Counted from the first letter of the stretch, positions 1 to 7,908 are shown. The stretch: 64,000 nt of DNA from Cellulomonas hominis (GCF_014201095.1 NZ_JACHDN010000001.1:1860001-1924000); one strand, 5' to 3'. Numbers and translations: made by a program. The notes: a model not told the origin generated them from the sequence alone.

Positions 1-1
1 G

Positions 2-280
2 CCGCTCACCGGGGCCGAGGCCGACGCGCTGCGGTCGATGATGCGTGCCGTCGTCACCGAGGGTGGCGGGGACTTCCTGCAGGACGTGCCCGGGGCCGAG
101 GTCATCGCGAAGTCCGGGACGGCGCAGTACGGCAGCGGTGCGGACCTGCAGAACCACGCGTGGATGATCGCGGGGTACGGGGACCTGGCCGTCGCGGTGT
201 TCGTGGAGACCGGGGACTTCGGGTCGACGACGTCCGGGCCGCTGCTCGAGGACTTCCTGCGGGCGGTGCCGCAGGGCTGA
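2..280 (+). CDS. Penicillin-binding protein transpeptidase, C-terminal end (partial)
   Basis: The gene enters from outside the window and only its last 92 residues are visible. They carry AKSGTAQ, which fits the KTG-type box (K-S/T-G) of the penicillin-binding transpeptidase fold, with K at visible residue 37. It is followed by the usual strand pattern NHAWMIAGY and VFVETGDFG seen in class B or PbpA-like enzymes. Such proteins cross-link peptidoglycan on the outer face of the membrane. The reading frame ends at TGA 278-280. Whether it is PbpA, FtsI or another class cannot be decided because the SxxK and SxN motifs lie outside the window. Confidence 0.85.
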   Translation, partial: PLTGAEADALRSMMRAVVTEGGGDFLQDVPGAEVIAKSGTAQYGSGADLQNHAWMIAGYGDLAVAVFVETGDFGSTTSGPLLEDFLRAVPQG

Positions 281-551
281 CGGGTGCACCCGGTGGAGTG
301 CCCGGCTGGACCGGTGGAGTGGCGCCCGGCGGGGCCGCGACGGCGCCGGTCGTCGCCCGCGCGGGTGCGCGCCGGGGCGTCCGCCGGCCGGCGTCCCCGG
401 GCCGGCTGAACCTGTTCGGGGGCCGCTGGCCTGCGACTTCATCAGGTCTGCGCCGTTCGCGCCGTTTGTCCGATTTCGCCCGAGTGGGTGAAATGGGAGT
501 TCTGTCCGACTGATTCACCCGTGACCCCTTCCGTCAGGGTGACGCCGGGCC
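281..551. other. Intergenic region, no gene seen
   Basis: No reading frame with a plausible start and ribosome binding site was found between the penicillin-binding protein stop and the riboswitch. A GC-rich self-complementary core (CGCCGGCCGGCG, 382-393) flanked by GGGG and CCCC could form a hairpin and end the upstream transcript. It has no T tract and no real loop, so I do not call it a terminator. Confidence 0.4.
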
Positions 552-557
552 TACAGT
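529..557 (+). promoter_or_regulatory. Possible promoter of the riboswitch transcript
   Basis: TACAGT at 552-557 fits the actinobacterial -10 pattern TANNNT. It would place transcription initiation near 563-565, just ahead of the aptamer. TTCCGT at 529-534 lies 17 nt upstream but is a poor -35 element. The call rests mainly on position relative to the riboswitch. Confidence 0.35.
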
Positions 558-562
558 CAGAG

Positions 563-642
563 CCGTCAGCGACAAGGGCAAACCCTCCGCGAGGAGGGGA
601 CGCAAAGCCACGGGACCCCCGCAGGTCAGCCGGGCTGCCGAA
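563..642 (+). promoter_or_regulatory. Cyclic-di-GMP-I (GEMM-I) riboswitch aptamer
   Basis: The conserved GEMM-I blocks occur in order. AGGGCAAACC (575-584) is followed by a stem CCCTCC/GGAGGG (583-588 with 593-598) capped by the GNRA tetraloop GCGA (589-592). GGACGCAAAGCC (598-609) follows at once, then a variable hairpin, and a terminal stem GGTCAGC/GCTGCC (about 624-639). This is the known fold in which the tetraloop docks to a receptor and c-di-GMP binds at the three-way junction. The Shine-Dalgarno-like AAGGA (645-649) lies directly after the aptamer, so control of translation initiation on the ORF at 656 is the simplest model. Whether ligand switches expression on or off cannot be read from the sequence. 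Confidence 0.93.
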
Positions 643-655
643 CGAAGGATCTGCC

Positions 656-829
656 ATGGAACAGCGCGGCTTCTACGAGCCGGCCGAGCGCGACCGCACC
701 GGCGCCGAGCTGCGGCCCGACGGTGTCCGCTCCGCCACCCGCCTCTCCTCCTGGTCCCGCATCGCGGCGTCCCTCGCCACGCACGGCGACCACGTCCCGA
801 CGCAGCGGGAGTGCACCGCCGCGTCCTGA
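656..829 (+). CDS. 57-residue protein under c-di-GMP riboswitch control
   Basis: The ATG at 656 sits 6 nt after AAGGA (645-649), and the frame runs 57 codons to TGA 827-829. The product starts MEQRGFYEPAERDRTG and is polar and charged. It has one cysteine (residue 53), no signal peptide and no membrane segment. I recognise no domain. It is the only gene downstream of the c-di-GMP aptamer, because the next gene lies on the opposite strand with its stop codon 4 nt away. The riboswitch therefore serves either this small protein or an RNA function. The start is well supported by ribosome binding site spacing; the function is unknown. Confidence 0.7.
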   Translation: MEQRGFYEPAERDRTGAELRPDGVRSATRLSSWSRIAASLATHGDHVPTQRECTAAS

Positions 830-833
830 GCCG

Positions 834-3356
834 CTACAGCTCGCCGACGCGCTGCAGGTACCGCATCGCCGCCCAGCCGACGGGGATGCGGAGCCAGTAC
901 GTGAGCACCCGGAACAGCACGGCGACCGACGTCGCGACGCCGGGGTTCACGCCGACCACGGTCAGCGCGCCCGCGAGCGCGATCTCGGTGGTGCCGATGC
1001 CGCCCGGCGTCGGGGCGATCGACCCGGCGGTGTTGCCCGCGAGGAACACGATCGCGACCTGCACCAGGGACAGCTCCTGGCCGAACGCCCGCAGGCAGAC
1101 CTCGAAGGCCAGGATGTAGCCGAACGTCGTCAGCACGTTGCCGGCCAGGCCCAGCGCGAGGCGCCACGGCTGCCCGACGATCTCGATGAGACGCGGCCAG
1201 GTCTGCTGCAGCGTGGGCAGCGTCTTGGCGGCGACCCACTTGCGCACCATCGGCACGAGCAGCGCCGAGGCCACGAGCGCGGCCAGGATCCCGATCGCGA
1301 TGACCACCGCGGGGGAGATGGTGAACCGCTCGAGCTGGTTCGTCCCCGACGCGACCGACAGGCCGAGCAGCAGCAGCACGGTCACGAAGAACTGGGCGAC
1401 CTGCACCAGCGCGACCGTCGCGGTCGCCAGCGAGGCCGACGTGCCGCGCCGGGTGAGCAGCCGCAGGTTCAGCGCCGCCGGACCGATGCCCGCCGGGGCG
1501 GCCAGCGCGACGAACGTCGCGGCGGACTGGGCGATCGTCGCGCGCCACAGCGGCAGCTTCACCGGCGAGAACGCCACCAGCGACAGCGCCGCGCCGAACA
1601 GGGACGCCATGCCCAGCGCGAACGCCAGGACGCTGAGCCGCCAGTCGGTCGAGCCCAGGGCGTCGAGGATCGTCTGCAGGTTGATCGACGTGAGGACGAC
1701 GATCACCGCGGCGGTGGTCAGCAGGATCGTCAGGACGGTCCGCGCGCCGAACCGGATGAGCTGCACGGGCTCGACGTCGGCCTCGGGCAGCCGGGCGACC
1801 AGCGCCGACCGCAGCTCGGCCAGCACCTCCTTGTGCGCGCGCAGCTCCTCGCGGGTGCGGCGGGGGAGGGTGATCGTCTGCAGCAGCGGTCCGATCGCGG
1901 CGATGTCGGCCTCGGGCAGCACGGCCACCGCGGACTCCAGGGCGCGCGCCGGGCCGACGCGCAGCGCGAGGAGGGCGACCATCTGCGTGCGGTCCATCCG
2001 CTGCGCGAGCTCCGAGGACGCGACGTCGCCCTGGTCCCAGCCGACCAGCCACACCTCCGGGCGCTCGCGGTCGCCGGAGACGAGGATGACGTCGGCCGTC
2101 AGCGCGCGGTGCGCGAGGCCCGCGTCGTGCGCCGTGCCGAGCTGCCCCCAGATGCCCTGCAGCACCTCGTCGGTGATGGCCTCGGGCTCGAGGTCGGACA
2201 GGGGCGTCGCGTCGGGCACCCGGTCCTGGACCAGGATCATCGAGGAGTCGGCCTCCGCGATGCCGCGCAGCGCGGGCGCCCGGACCCCGGCCCGGGTCGC
2301 GGTGTACGAGAGCAGCGCGGCGCGCTCGGCGGCCTGCCGCAGCGACACCACGGAGCGCCCGTCCAGGCCGCGCAGCCGCAGCGAGCGCCACAGGCGGGTG
2401 AGGACGCCGACCACCTGGCGGTCGCCGTCGAGCACGAGCACGTCGAGCTGCCGGCCGTCCTCGGTGGTCATCTCGTACACGCGGTTGTCGGTGTACCGGA
2501 GCACCGCGCGGGCGGCGGGGGTGCCGACGGCGTCCGCGTCCGGGTCCTCCTCGTCCTCGTCCGGCACGCGCTCCAGCAGGGCCGGCCGCCAGCCCGCGCG
2601 CCGGATGCCGGCCACCAGGCTGGCCCCGTACGCGCGCTCCGACTTCACGCCGGACACGTACCGGACGCCGAGGCCGGTCGCCCGGCCGATCAGCAGCGCG
2701 ACCGCGACGCCCGGCAGCGAGACGCCCGCCGTGATGACCATGACGCCGATCGCGACCCACACGAGGTTCCAGGACCACGCCACCGTCCGGCGCCGGGTGC
2801 GGGGCCCGGTGGCGGTGAGCAGCGCGGCGATGAGGGCGATGTACCCCGGGATCGTCAGCGTGAGCTCGCCGCGCAGGCGCACCGACAGCCCGGCGACGAG
2901 CTGGTCCGACCCCAGGTGCTCGACCAGCCACGCCACGGTCGCCGTCACCAGGACCGCGAGGATCGCCGCGACGGACGCCTCGATCATCTGGCGACCGAGG
3001 CGCCGGATCGCCAGCTCCGCCAGCACCGCGACCGGCACCAGGTACGTCACGACCGTCTCGAGCAGCGCGACCGGGACGATGAGGATCTGCCCGAGCAGCG
3101 CGGCGAAGCCCTGCACGTCCTCCGCGACGCCGGTCGTCGTGTTGTGGGCGTAGGTCGCCAGCACCATGACGGCCACCGCGCCGAGCAGGCTGAGCACGAC
3201 GCCGAGCAGGTCGCTCGGGTGGTGCACCCGCACCTCGGGGGTGTCCAGCACCTGCGGTCGCGTCAGGCCGTCCGCCGGACGCGGGTGGTGGGCACCCGGG
3301 GCGGGCCCGTCGGGTCGACCGGGCGCCGCCGGCGCGCTGGTCGAGGCGTCGGGCAT
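834..3356 (-). CDS. Flippase-like (LPG synthase transmembrane/YbhN family) membrane protein with pseudokinase-like domain
   Basis: This protein of 840 residues has several membrane segments in its first 230 residues. A soluble middle part (about 240-500) resembles a protein kinase fold, and the C-terminal multi-helix domain (about 520-835) is typical of the lysylphosphatidylglycerol synthetase transmembrane/UPF0104 family, including AAPAGIGPAALNLRLL and APTPGGIGTTEIALAG. In the kinase-like part the catalytic loop reads AHRALTADV, so the HRD aspartate is alanine and phosphotransfer is unlikely. Family members are thought to move or modify lipids across the membrane; the substrate here is unknown. 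The ATG at 3356 is preceded 7 nt upstream by a -10-like TAGACT (3364-3369, minus strand), which suggests a leaderless transcript. Confidence 0.8.
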   Translation of the reverse strand: MPDASTSAPAAPGRPDGPAPGAHHPRPADGLTRPQVLDTPEVRVHHPSDLLGVVLSLLGAVAVMVLATYAHNTTTGVAEDVQGFAALLGQILIVPVALLETVVTYLVPVAVLAELAIRRLGRQMIEASVAAILAVLVTATVAWLVEHLGSDQLVAGLSVRLRGELTLTIPGYIALIAALLTATGPRTRRRTVAWSWNLVWVAIGVMVITAGVSLPGVAVALLIGRATGLGVRYVSGVKSERAYGASLVAGIRRAGWRPALLERVPDEDEEDPDADAVGTPAARAVLRYTDNRVYEMTTEDGRQLDVLVLDGDRQVVGVLTRLWRSLRLRGLDGRSVVSLRQAAERAALLSYTATRAGVRAPALRGIAEADSSMILVQDRVPDATPLSDLEPEAITDEVLQGIWGQLGTAHDAGLAHRALTADVILVSGDRERPEVWLVGWDQGDVASSELAQRMDRTQMVALLALRVGPARALESAVAVLPEADIAAIGPLLQTITLPRRTREELRAHKEVLAELRSALVARLPEADVEPVQLIRFGARTVLTILLTTAAVIVVLTSINLQTILDALGSTDWRLSVLAFALGMASLFGAALSLVAFSPVKLPLWRATIAQSAATFVALAAPAGIGPAALNLRLLTRRGTSASLATATVALVQVAQFFVTVLLLLGLSVASGTNQLERFTISPAVVIAIGILAALVASALLVPMVRKWVAAKTLPTLQQTWPRLIEIVGQPWRLALGLAGNVLTTFGYILAFEVCLRAFGQELSLVQVAIVFLAGNTAGSIAPTPGGIGTTEIALAGALTVVGVNPGVATSVAVLFRVLTYWLRIPVGWAAMRYLQRVGEL

Positions 3357-3536
3357 GAGGTGGAGTCTAGGCAGCGGCGGCCCCGCTGAGCGGGTCCTCA
3401 GGCCCTCCGCGGCGGATTCCGTCCTCGAGGATGAGGGCGCGCCGCCGTGCCTCCGTCGCGAGGATGACCCCCGGGGTCTAGCGTGACCGCAGGGAGGCGG
3501 GCTGGCCCGCGGCACGCTCGAGGACGGGGGGCGCTC

Positions 3537-4097
3537 GTGGCTCAGGACGTGGACGGCCGGGTCGCGGCGGTGCTGCGGTCGGTCTGGTGGCTGCCGGTGC
3601 TGCGCGGGCTGCTGATGATCGTGCTGGGGCTGCTGCTGCTCGTCGAGCCGCTGGGCACGCTCGTCGCCCTCGTGTGGGTGTTCGGCGTGTTCGCCGTGGT
3701 CGACGGCGCGGTGGTGCTCATGCAGGCGCTGCTGGCCCGCGGGCGGCCGGGGTTCGGCTGGCTCGTCGCGGAGGGCGTCGTGAGCATCGCGTTCGGCGTC
3801 GTCATCATGCTGTGGCCCGACGTCACCGCGCTCGTGCTGTTCTACCTGCTGGCGCTGTGGGTGCTCGTGCTGGGGGTGACGGCCGTGGTCGTGGCCGTGA
3901 CGCAGTACCGGGCGCGGGACCTCGCCTGGGCCGGGACGCTGGTGTTCGGCCTGATCGCGTTCCTGTTCGGTCTGCTGCTGGCGATCAAGCCGCAGGGCAC
4001 GGTCGACGTCATCGTGACGGTGTACGGGCTGTTCGCGTTCGTCGCCGGGGTGGTCATGGTGGTGTCGGGGTTCGCGACGCGGTCGCTCGGGCGGTAG
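3537..4097 (+). CDS. DUF308 / HdeD-family membrane protein
   Basis: The protein of 186 residues is almost entirely hydrophobic, with about six membrane segments arranged as three similar hairpins (for example GLLMIVLGLLLLVEPLGTL and GLIAFLFGLLLAIKPQGT). This is the hallmark of the HdeD/DUF308 family, which is linked to acid resistance in enterics but is of unknown role in actinobacteria. The GTG at 3537 was chosen because it follows a GGGGGG stretch (about 3525-3531) and starts just before the first amphipathic stretch. An upstream in-frame start at 3483 would add an unlikely Arg-rich tail. It is divergent from the flippase-like gene and convergent with the CPBP gene. Confidence 0.8.
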   Translation: MAQDVDGRVAAVLRSVWWLPVLRGLLMIVLGLLLLVEPLGTLVALVWVFGVFAVVDGAVVLMQALLARGRPGFGWLVAEGVVSIAFGVVIMLWPDVTALVLFYLLALWVLVLGVTAVVVAVTQYRARDLAWAGTLVFGLIAFLFGLLLAIKPQGTVDVIVTVYGLFAFVAGVVMVVSGFATRSLGR

Positions 4098-4143
4098 CTC
4101 GCGGCGGCCGGCCGGGCGCCGGCGGCCTGAGCGGTTCCCGGGG

Positions 4144-4998
4144 TCAGCGGATCCCCAGCGCCTCGCGCCACTCCGCCGGGATCAGCGCGTACCCGACGAA
4201 CGCCACCACGTCGAGCACCGTGTGCGCGACCACCAGCGGCATCGTGCGCCGTCGCCGGCGGTAGTACTCCGCGAACACCAGGCCCATGACGACGTTCCCG
4301 ACGAACGGCCCGATGCCCTGGTACAGGTGGTAGGACCCGCGGACCAGCGCGCTGGTGGCGAGGATCGCCGGGGTGCGCCAGCGCAGCTCGCGCAGCCGCT
4401 CCATGAGGTACCCGACGACGACCACCTCCTCCAGCAGCGCGTTCTGCAGCGCGGCCAGCACCAGCACCGGCACCGTCCACCACGCCGCGTTCAGCGCGGA
4501 CGCCTGCACCTCGACCGTGATGCCGACCGCCCGGCCGACCGCGTACAGCGCGAGGCCCGGCAGCCCGATCAGCGCCGCCAGCCCCACGCCGACGCCGAGG
4601 TCCCGGCCCGGGCGGGTGCCGTCCAGGCCGATCCGGCGCACCGCGCTGCGGCCGTTCGCGGACAGCAGGTACAGCGCCAGCGCGACCGGGACCAGGGCGA
4701 ACCCGATCTGCAGGAGCTGGTAGGTCAGGTCGAGGTACGGGCGCGGGGACCGGCTCGCGTTGAGGGTCGTCGACTGCTGCGCGAGCGGGGTGCCTTCCGT
4801 CAGCCGGGCCACGATGTTCACCAGCGCGTACACGCCGGACTTCCCGAGCGACAGCCCGAGGACGATCCACACCTCGGCGGTCAGCCGGCGGCGCCACGCG
4901 CGGTCCGACACCGGCGGGGTGCCCGCGGGCCGCACGCCGGCGGCGACGGCGGCGGGCTCGGCGGCCGGGAGGCCCGGCTCGGACGCGGCGGAGGTCAC
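4144..4998 (-). CDS. CPBP-family intramembrane metalloprotease
   Basis: The 284-residue membrane protein has about eight hydrophobic segments and the three motifs of CAAX-protease/bacteriocin-processing (Rce1-like) enzymes: the paired glutamates in ALLEEVVVVGYL, an arginine-histidine motif in RGSYHLYQG, and a late histidine in VVAHTVLDV. In known members these residues ligate zinc or activate water within the membrane. The substrate is unknown. The GTG at 4998 begins the sequence VTSAASEP, ahead of a disordered Ala/Pro-rich N-terminus of about 45 residues. It is convergent with the DUF308 gene and has no operon partner. Confidence 0.85.
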   Translation of the reverse strand: MTSAASEPGLPAAEPAAVAAGVRPAGTPPVSDRAWRRRLTAEVWIVLGLSLGKSGVYALVNIVARLTEGTPLAQQSTTLNASRSPRPYLDLTYQLLQIGFALVPVALALYLLSANGRSAVRRIGLDGTRPGRDLGVGVGLAALIGLPGLALYAVGRAVGITVEVQASALNAAWWTVPVLVLAALQNALLEEVVVVGYLMERLRELRWRTPAILATSALVRGSYHLYQGIGPFVGNVVMGLVFAEYYRRRRRTMPLVVAHTVLDVVAFVGYALIPAEWREALGIR

Positions 4999-5084
4999 GC
5001 GGCCAGCGTAGGCCGGGCGGCTGGACGGGCCCTGGACGCGGGCTGAACCCCGGCCGCCCCCCCGACGCCGCGTGCCGACCTCGC

Positions 5085-5152
5085 CGAGGTCGAGGGTTCG
5101 CGCCTCCGCTCGGCGTGTCGCGGCGGCGTGCCGGCCGAGACCCTCGACCTCG
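5085..5152. repeat. REP-like inverted repeat, copy A
   Basis: CGAGGTCGAGGGT (5085-5097) and its exact inverse ACCCTCGACCTCG (5140-5152) flank a 42-nt GC-rich core. The same 13-mer recurs three times at 24447-24514, inside hemG. The element sits in the intergenic gap between the CPBP gene and the promoter of the ABC operon. Confidence 0.7.
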
Positions 5153-5184
5153 CGGCTGCCGGGACGGCGGCGTCCCGGGCGGCC

Positions 5185-5225
5185 TTGCCGCCGAACGTGC
5201 GCAGCGAGTACTTTGCAGCGCAAAG
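5185..5225 (+). promoter_or_regulatory. Promoter with overlapping operator for the ABC operon
   Basis: TTGCCG (5185-5190) and TACTTT (5209-5214) are 18 nt apart and fit a housekeeping promoter. The perfect inverted repeat CTTTGC-N3-GCAAAG (5211-5225) overlaps the -10 box. This is where a repressor would block initiation. The winged-helix regulator encoded second in the operon is the obvious candidate to bind here. Confidence 0.6.
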
Positions 5226-5256
5226 CAGTTCGCCCCGAGCGGTTCCTGGAGGATCG

Positions 5257-5913
5257 ATGCCGCGCTCCATCCCCGAGGCCGCCGGCGCGCCCGACGCCGC
5301 CGACGCGCCGCTCGACCCCGCCGCCGCGCGCGCGATCATCGACGCCCAGCGCTCCCGCGTCCGCGCGCAGGCCTACACCGACGACCGCCTGCTGTTCGCC
5401 GTCTGGGCCGTCGCCTGGGGGATCGGCTACAGCGTGCTCTGGGCGACCTGGGACGGCACGGCCGGCAGCAACCCGGGGTGGGCGTGGGGCGTGTTCGGCG
5501 CGCTCATCGTCGGCGGCGTCGTCACGACGATCGTGCACGCCCTGCGCCGGATGTCCGGCATGGGCGGGGTCAGCCGCCGGACCGGCCAGTACTACGGCTG
5601 GTCCTGGTTCGTGGCGTTCGCCGCCGCGCAGGTGCTGATCGGCGGGGTGGCGTCGGCCGGTCTGCCGCCCGAGACGGTCACGGTGCTCGCCAACGGCGTG
5701 TCCGCGCTGATCGTCGGCACCCTCTACATGGCGGGCGGCGCGCTCTGGCAGGACCGGGCGCAGTTCGTGATCGGGGTGTGGATGGCGCTCGTCGCCGGCG
5801 CCGCCACCGTCGCCGGGCTGCCCGGCACGTACGCGGTGATGGCGCTCGCTGGCGGCGGGGGGATGGCCGTCGGTGCGCTGGTCGCGCAGGCGCAGGGGCG
5901 CCGCCGCGGATGA
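5257..5913 (+). CDS. Membrane protein of unknown function, first gene of ABC operon
   Basis: The 218-residue protein has an Ala/Asp-rich cytoplasmic N-terminus of about 40 residues followed by roughly six membrane segments in three hairpins (for example VFGALIVGGVVTTIVHAL and FVAFAAAQVLIGGV). The ATG at 5257 follows GGAGGA (about 5247-5252), which fixes the start. The stop overlaps the start of the winged-helix gene by 4 nt, so the two are translationally coupled. Actinobacteria often pair such a membrane protein with a small winged-helix repressor and an ABC exporter, but its own role is not known. Confidence 0.75.
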   Translation: MPRSIPEAAGAPDAADAPLDPAAARAIIDAQRSRVRAQAYTDDRLLFAVWAVAWGIGYSVLWATWDGTAGSNPGWAWGVFGALIVGGVVTTIVHALRRMSGMGGVSRRTGQYYGWSWFVAFAAAQVLIGGVASAGLPPETVTVLANGVSALIVGTLYMAGGALWQDRAQFVIGVWMALVAGAATVAGLPGTYAVMALAGGGGMAVGALVAQAQGRRRG

Positions 5914-6212
5914 CCGACGCCGACCTCGACCCCGTCATCCACGCGCAGTCGCGGCTGCGCGTCGTCGCCACGCTCGCGGCGCTCGCGCCGGGGGACCGCC
6001 TGACCTTCCCGCGGCTGCAGCAGCTGCTCGACATGACCGCGGGCAACCTGTCCACCCACCTGCGCAAGCTGGAAGAGGCCGAGTACGTGACCGTGCACAA
6101 GACCTTCGAGGGCCGCACGCCTGCGACCTACGTCGAGCTGTCGGCGACCGGACGGGCCGCGTTCGAGCGGTACACGGCCGCGCTCACGGCGCTGCTGGGC
6201 GGTGCCCGATGA
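5910..6212 (+). CDS. Small winged-helix (MarR/ArsR-like) transcriptional regulator
   Basis: The 100-residue protein is a single winged-helix domain. The recognition region reads MTAGNLSTHLRKLEEAEYV, followed by the wing KTFEGRTPATYVELSATGR. This is the compact type of regulator often encoded next to ABC exporters. It overlaps its upstream neighbour and the downstream ATPase by 4 nt each (ATGA), so the four genes 5257-7908 form one operon. A CTTTGC-N3-GCAAAG palindrome over the operon promoter is a plausible autoregulatory site. No metal-binding cysteine pair is visible, so the inducer is unknown. Confidence 0.85.
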   Translation: MTDADLDPVIHAQSRLRVVATLAALAPGDRLTFPRLQQLLDMTAGNLSTHLRKLEEAEYVTVHKTFEGRTPATYVELSATGRAAFERYTAALTALLGGAR

Positions 6213-7132
6213 GCGCCGCCGCCGCGACCGCCGCCACCCCGCTCGTCGAGCTCGACCACGTCACCCGTCGCTACGGCTCCGTCACCGCCCTCGACGACGT
6301 GTCCCTGCGGATCGGCGCCGGCGAGATGGTCGGCCTCCTGGGCCCGAACGGCGCGGGCAAGTCGACGCTGCTCGCCCTGGTGAGCGGCCTGCGCCGCCCG
6401 GACGCGGGCACCGTCCGCCTCTTCGGCGCCGACCCCCGCGACCCCGCGGCCCGGACCACCCTGGGCACCACCCCGCAGGAGACCGGCCTGCCCGAGACGC
6501 TGCGCGTCGGCGAGGTCGTCGACCTGGTCGCCGGGCACTACACGGCGCCGATGCCGCGCGAGGAGGTGCTCGAGCGGTTCGGCCTCACGGACCTCGCGCG
6601 GCGGCAGACCGGCGGCCTGTCGGGCGGCCAGCGCCGCCGGCTCGCGGTCGCGCTGTCCCTGGTCGGCCGGCCGCGCCTGGTGCTGCTGGACGAGCCGACG
6701 ACCGGGCTCGACGTCGAGGCCCGGCACATCCTGTGGCAGGCGCTGCGCGACTACCAGGCCGACGGGGCGACCGTCGTGGTGACGAGCCACTACCTCGAGG
6801 AGATCGAGGCGCTCGCCCGCCGGGTGGTCGTCATCGGCGCGGGCCGGGTGCTGGTGGACGACGACCTGCCGACCGTCCTGTCGATGGCCGCGGCCCGGCG
6901 CGTGCTGCTCGAGGTGCCGGCCGAGGACGAGCCCCGCCTCGCCGCCCTGCCCGGCGTCCTGGACACCCGCCGCGAGGGCCGGCGGTCCGTGCTGCTCGCC
7001 GCCGACGCCGACTCCGTCGTGCGCGCGCTGGTGCACGCCGACGTGCCGTTCCGCGACCTGGAGGTCCGCGGCGCCTCCCTCGAGGAGGCCTTCCTCGCGC
7101 TCACCGCCGCCACCCCGGAGGACCCCCGATGA
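6209..7132 (+). CDS. ABC transporter ATP-binding protein (exporter type)
   Basis: The 307-residue ATPase has Walker A GPNGAGKS, the signature LSGGQRRRLAVALSL, Walker B RLVLLDEPTTGLD and the switch histidine in VVVTSHYLEE. After residue about 215 comes the C-terminal extension usual for drug/antibiotic ABC-2 exporters (DrrA or CcmA-like). It starts at an ATG overlapping the regulator stop and itself overlaps the permease start by 4 nt. It powers the permease encoded next. The substrate cannot be named. Multidrug or lipid export is common for this family. Confidence 0.93.
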   Translation: MSAAAATAATPLVELDHVTRRYGSVTALDDVSLRIGAGEMVGLLGPNGAGKSTLLALVSGLRRPDAGTVRLFGADPRDPAARTTLGTTPQETGLPETLRVGEVVDLVAGHYTAPMPREEVLERFGLTDLARRQTGGLSGGQRRRLAVALSLVGRPRLVLLDEPTTGLDVEARHILWQALRDYQADGATVVVTSHYLEEIEALARRVVVIGAGRVLVDDDLPTVLSMAAARRVLLEVPAEDEPRLAALPGVLDTRREGRRSVLLAADADSVVRALVHADVPFRDLEVRGASLEEAFLALTAATPEDPR

Positions 7133-7908
7133 CCGCCGCCGCCCCGACCGCGACCCGCTCCTGGTGGCGCCTCGCCTGGCTGCACACCCGGTTCCAGGTG
7201 CGCGAGACCGTGCGTGTGCCGATCGCCCTGATCGGGAACCTCGTGTTCCCGGCGCTCGCGCTGCTGTTCTTCGTCGTCCCGCAGCGCGCCCTGGCCGAGG
7301 ACCCGCTCGCCTCCCTCGCGGCCGTCGCGCAGCTCGGGACCTTCGCCGTCATGTCGTCCTGCCTGTTCACGCTCGGCGCGGGCGTCGCGGAGGACCGGCA
7401 GCTCGCGTTCGACCCGTACGTGCGGACGCTGCCCGCCGGCGCGGGCCCGCGGCTGGCCGGGCGGATCGCGAACGCGGTGATGTTCTGCCTGCTCGCGCAG
7501 GTGCCGGTGATCCTCATCGCGATCGTCCTGACCGCGGCGTCCACCTCGCCGGCCCGCGCGCTCGGCGGCCTGGCGATGGTGCCCGTCATCGCGGTGCCGT
7601 TCACGCTGCTCGGCCTGGCCATCGGCTACGCGCTGCCCGCCAAGGCGGCGATCGCGGTCGTGCAGGTGGTGCTGTTCCCGCTCGCGTTCGCCGGCGGACT
7701 GTTCATGCCGCCGGAGATCTTCCCGCCCTGGCTCGACGCGATCTCCCAGGCGCTGCCGTCGCGGGCGGCGCGGGACCTCGCGGTGCAGGTCACGACCGGG
7801 ATCGAGGGGTCGGCGTGGGCCCTGCCGGTGCTGCTCGGGTGGACGGCGGTGTTCGCGGCCCTCGCGGTGCTGGCGTACCGGCGGGACGAGGGGCGCCGGT
7901 TCCGGTAG
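7129..7908 (+). CDS. ABC-2 type transporter permease
   Basis: The 259-residue protein has six predicted membrane segments, the first at about residues 30-50 (PIALIGNLVFPALALLFFVV). Near the end is FAGGLFMPPEIFPPWLDAIS, a common motif before the last helix of ABC-2 permeases. It is translationally coupled to the ATPase and ends the operon, 7 nt before the end of a convergent gene. Together with the ATPase it should form a 2+2 half-transporter complex in the cytoplasmic membrane. Confidence 0.9.
   Translation: MTAAAPTATRSWWRLAWLHTRFQVRETVRVPIALIGNLVFPALALLFFVVPQRALAEDPLASLAAVAQLGTFAVMSSCLFTLGAGVAEDRQLAFDPYVRTLPAGAGPRLAGRIANAVMFCLLAQVPVILIAIVLTAASTSPARALGGLAMVPVIAVPFTLLGLAIGYALPAKAAIAVVQVVLFPLAFAGGLFMPPEIFPPWLDAISQALPSRAARDLAVQVTTGIEGSAWALPVLLGWTAVFAALAVLAYRRDEGRRFR

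Noticed and set aside
374..398. GC-rich hairpin after the penicillin-binding protein gene
   Set aside because: The core is a loopless palindrome and the flanks pair poorly, so I did not call a terminator.
673..2931. Long open frames of 700-900 codons on both strands, such as 673-2931, 723-3389 and 9917-12595 minus beyond its last 41 codons
   Set aside because: They are Arg/Pro/Gly/Ala-rich shadows of the true genes, caused by very high GC at third positions, with no domain content.
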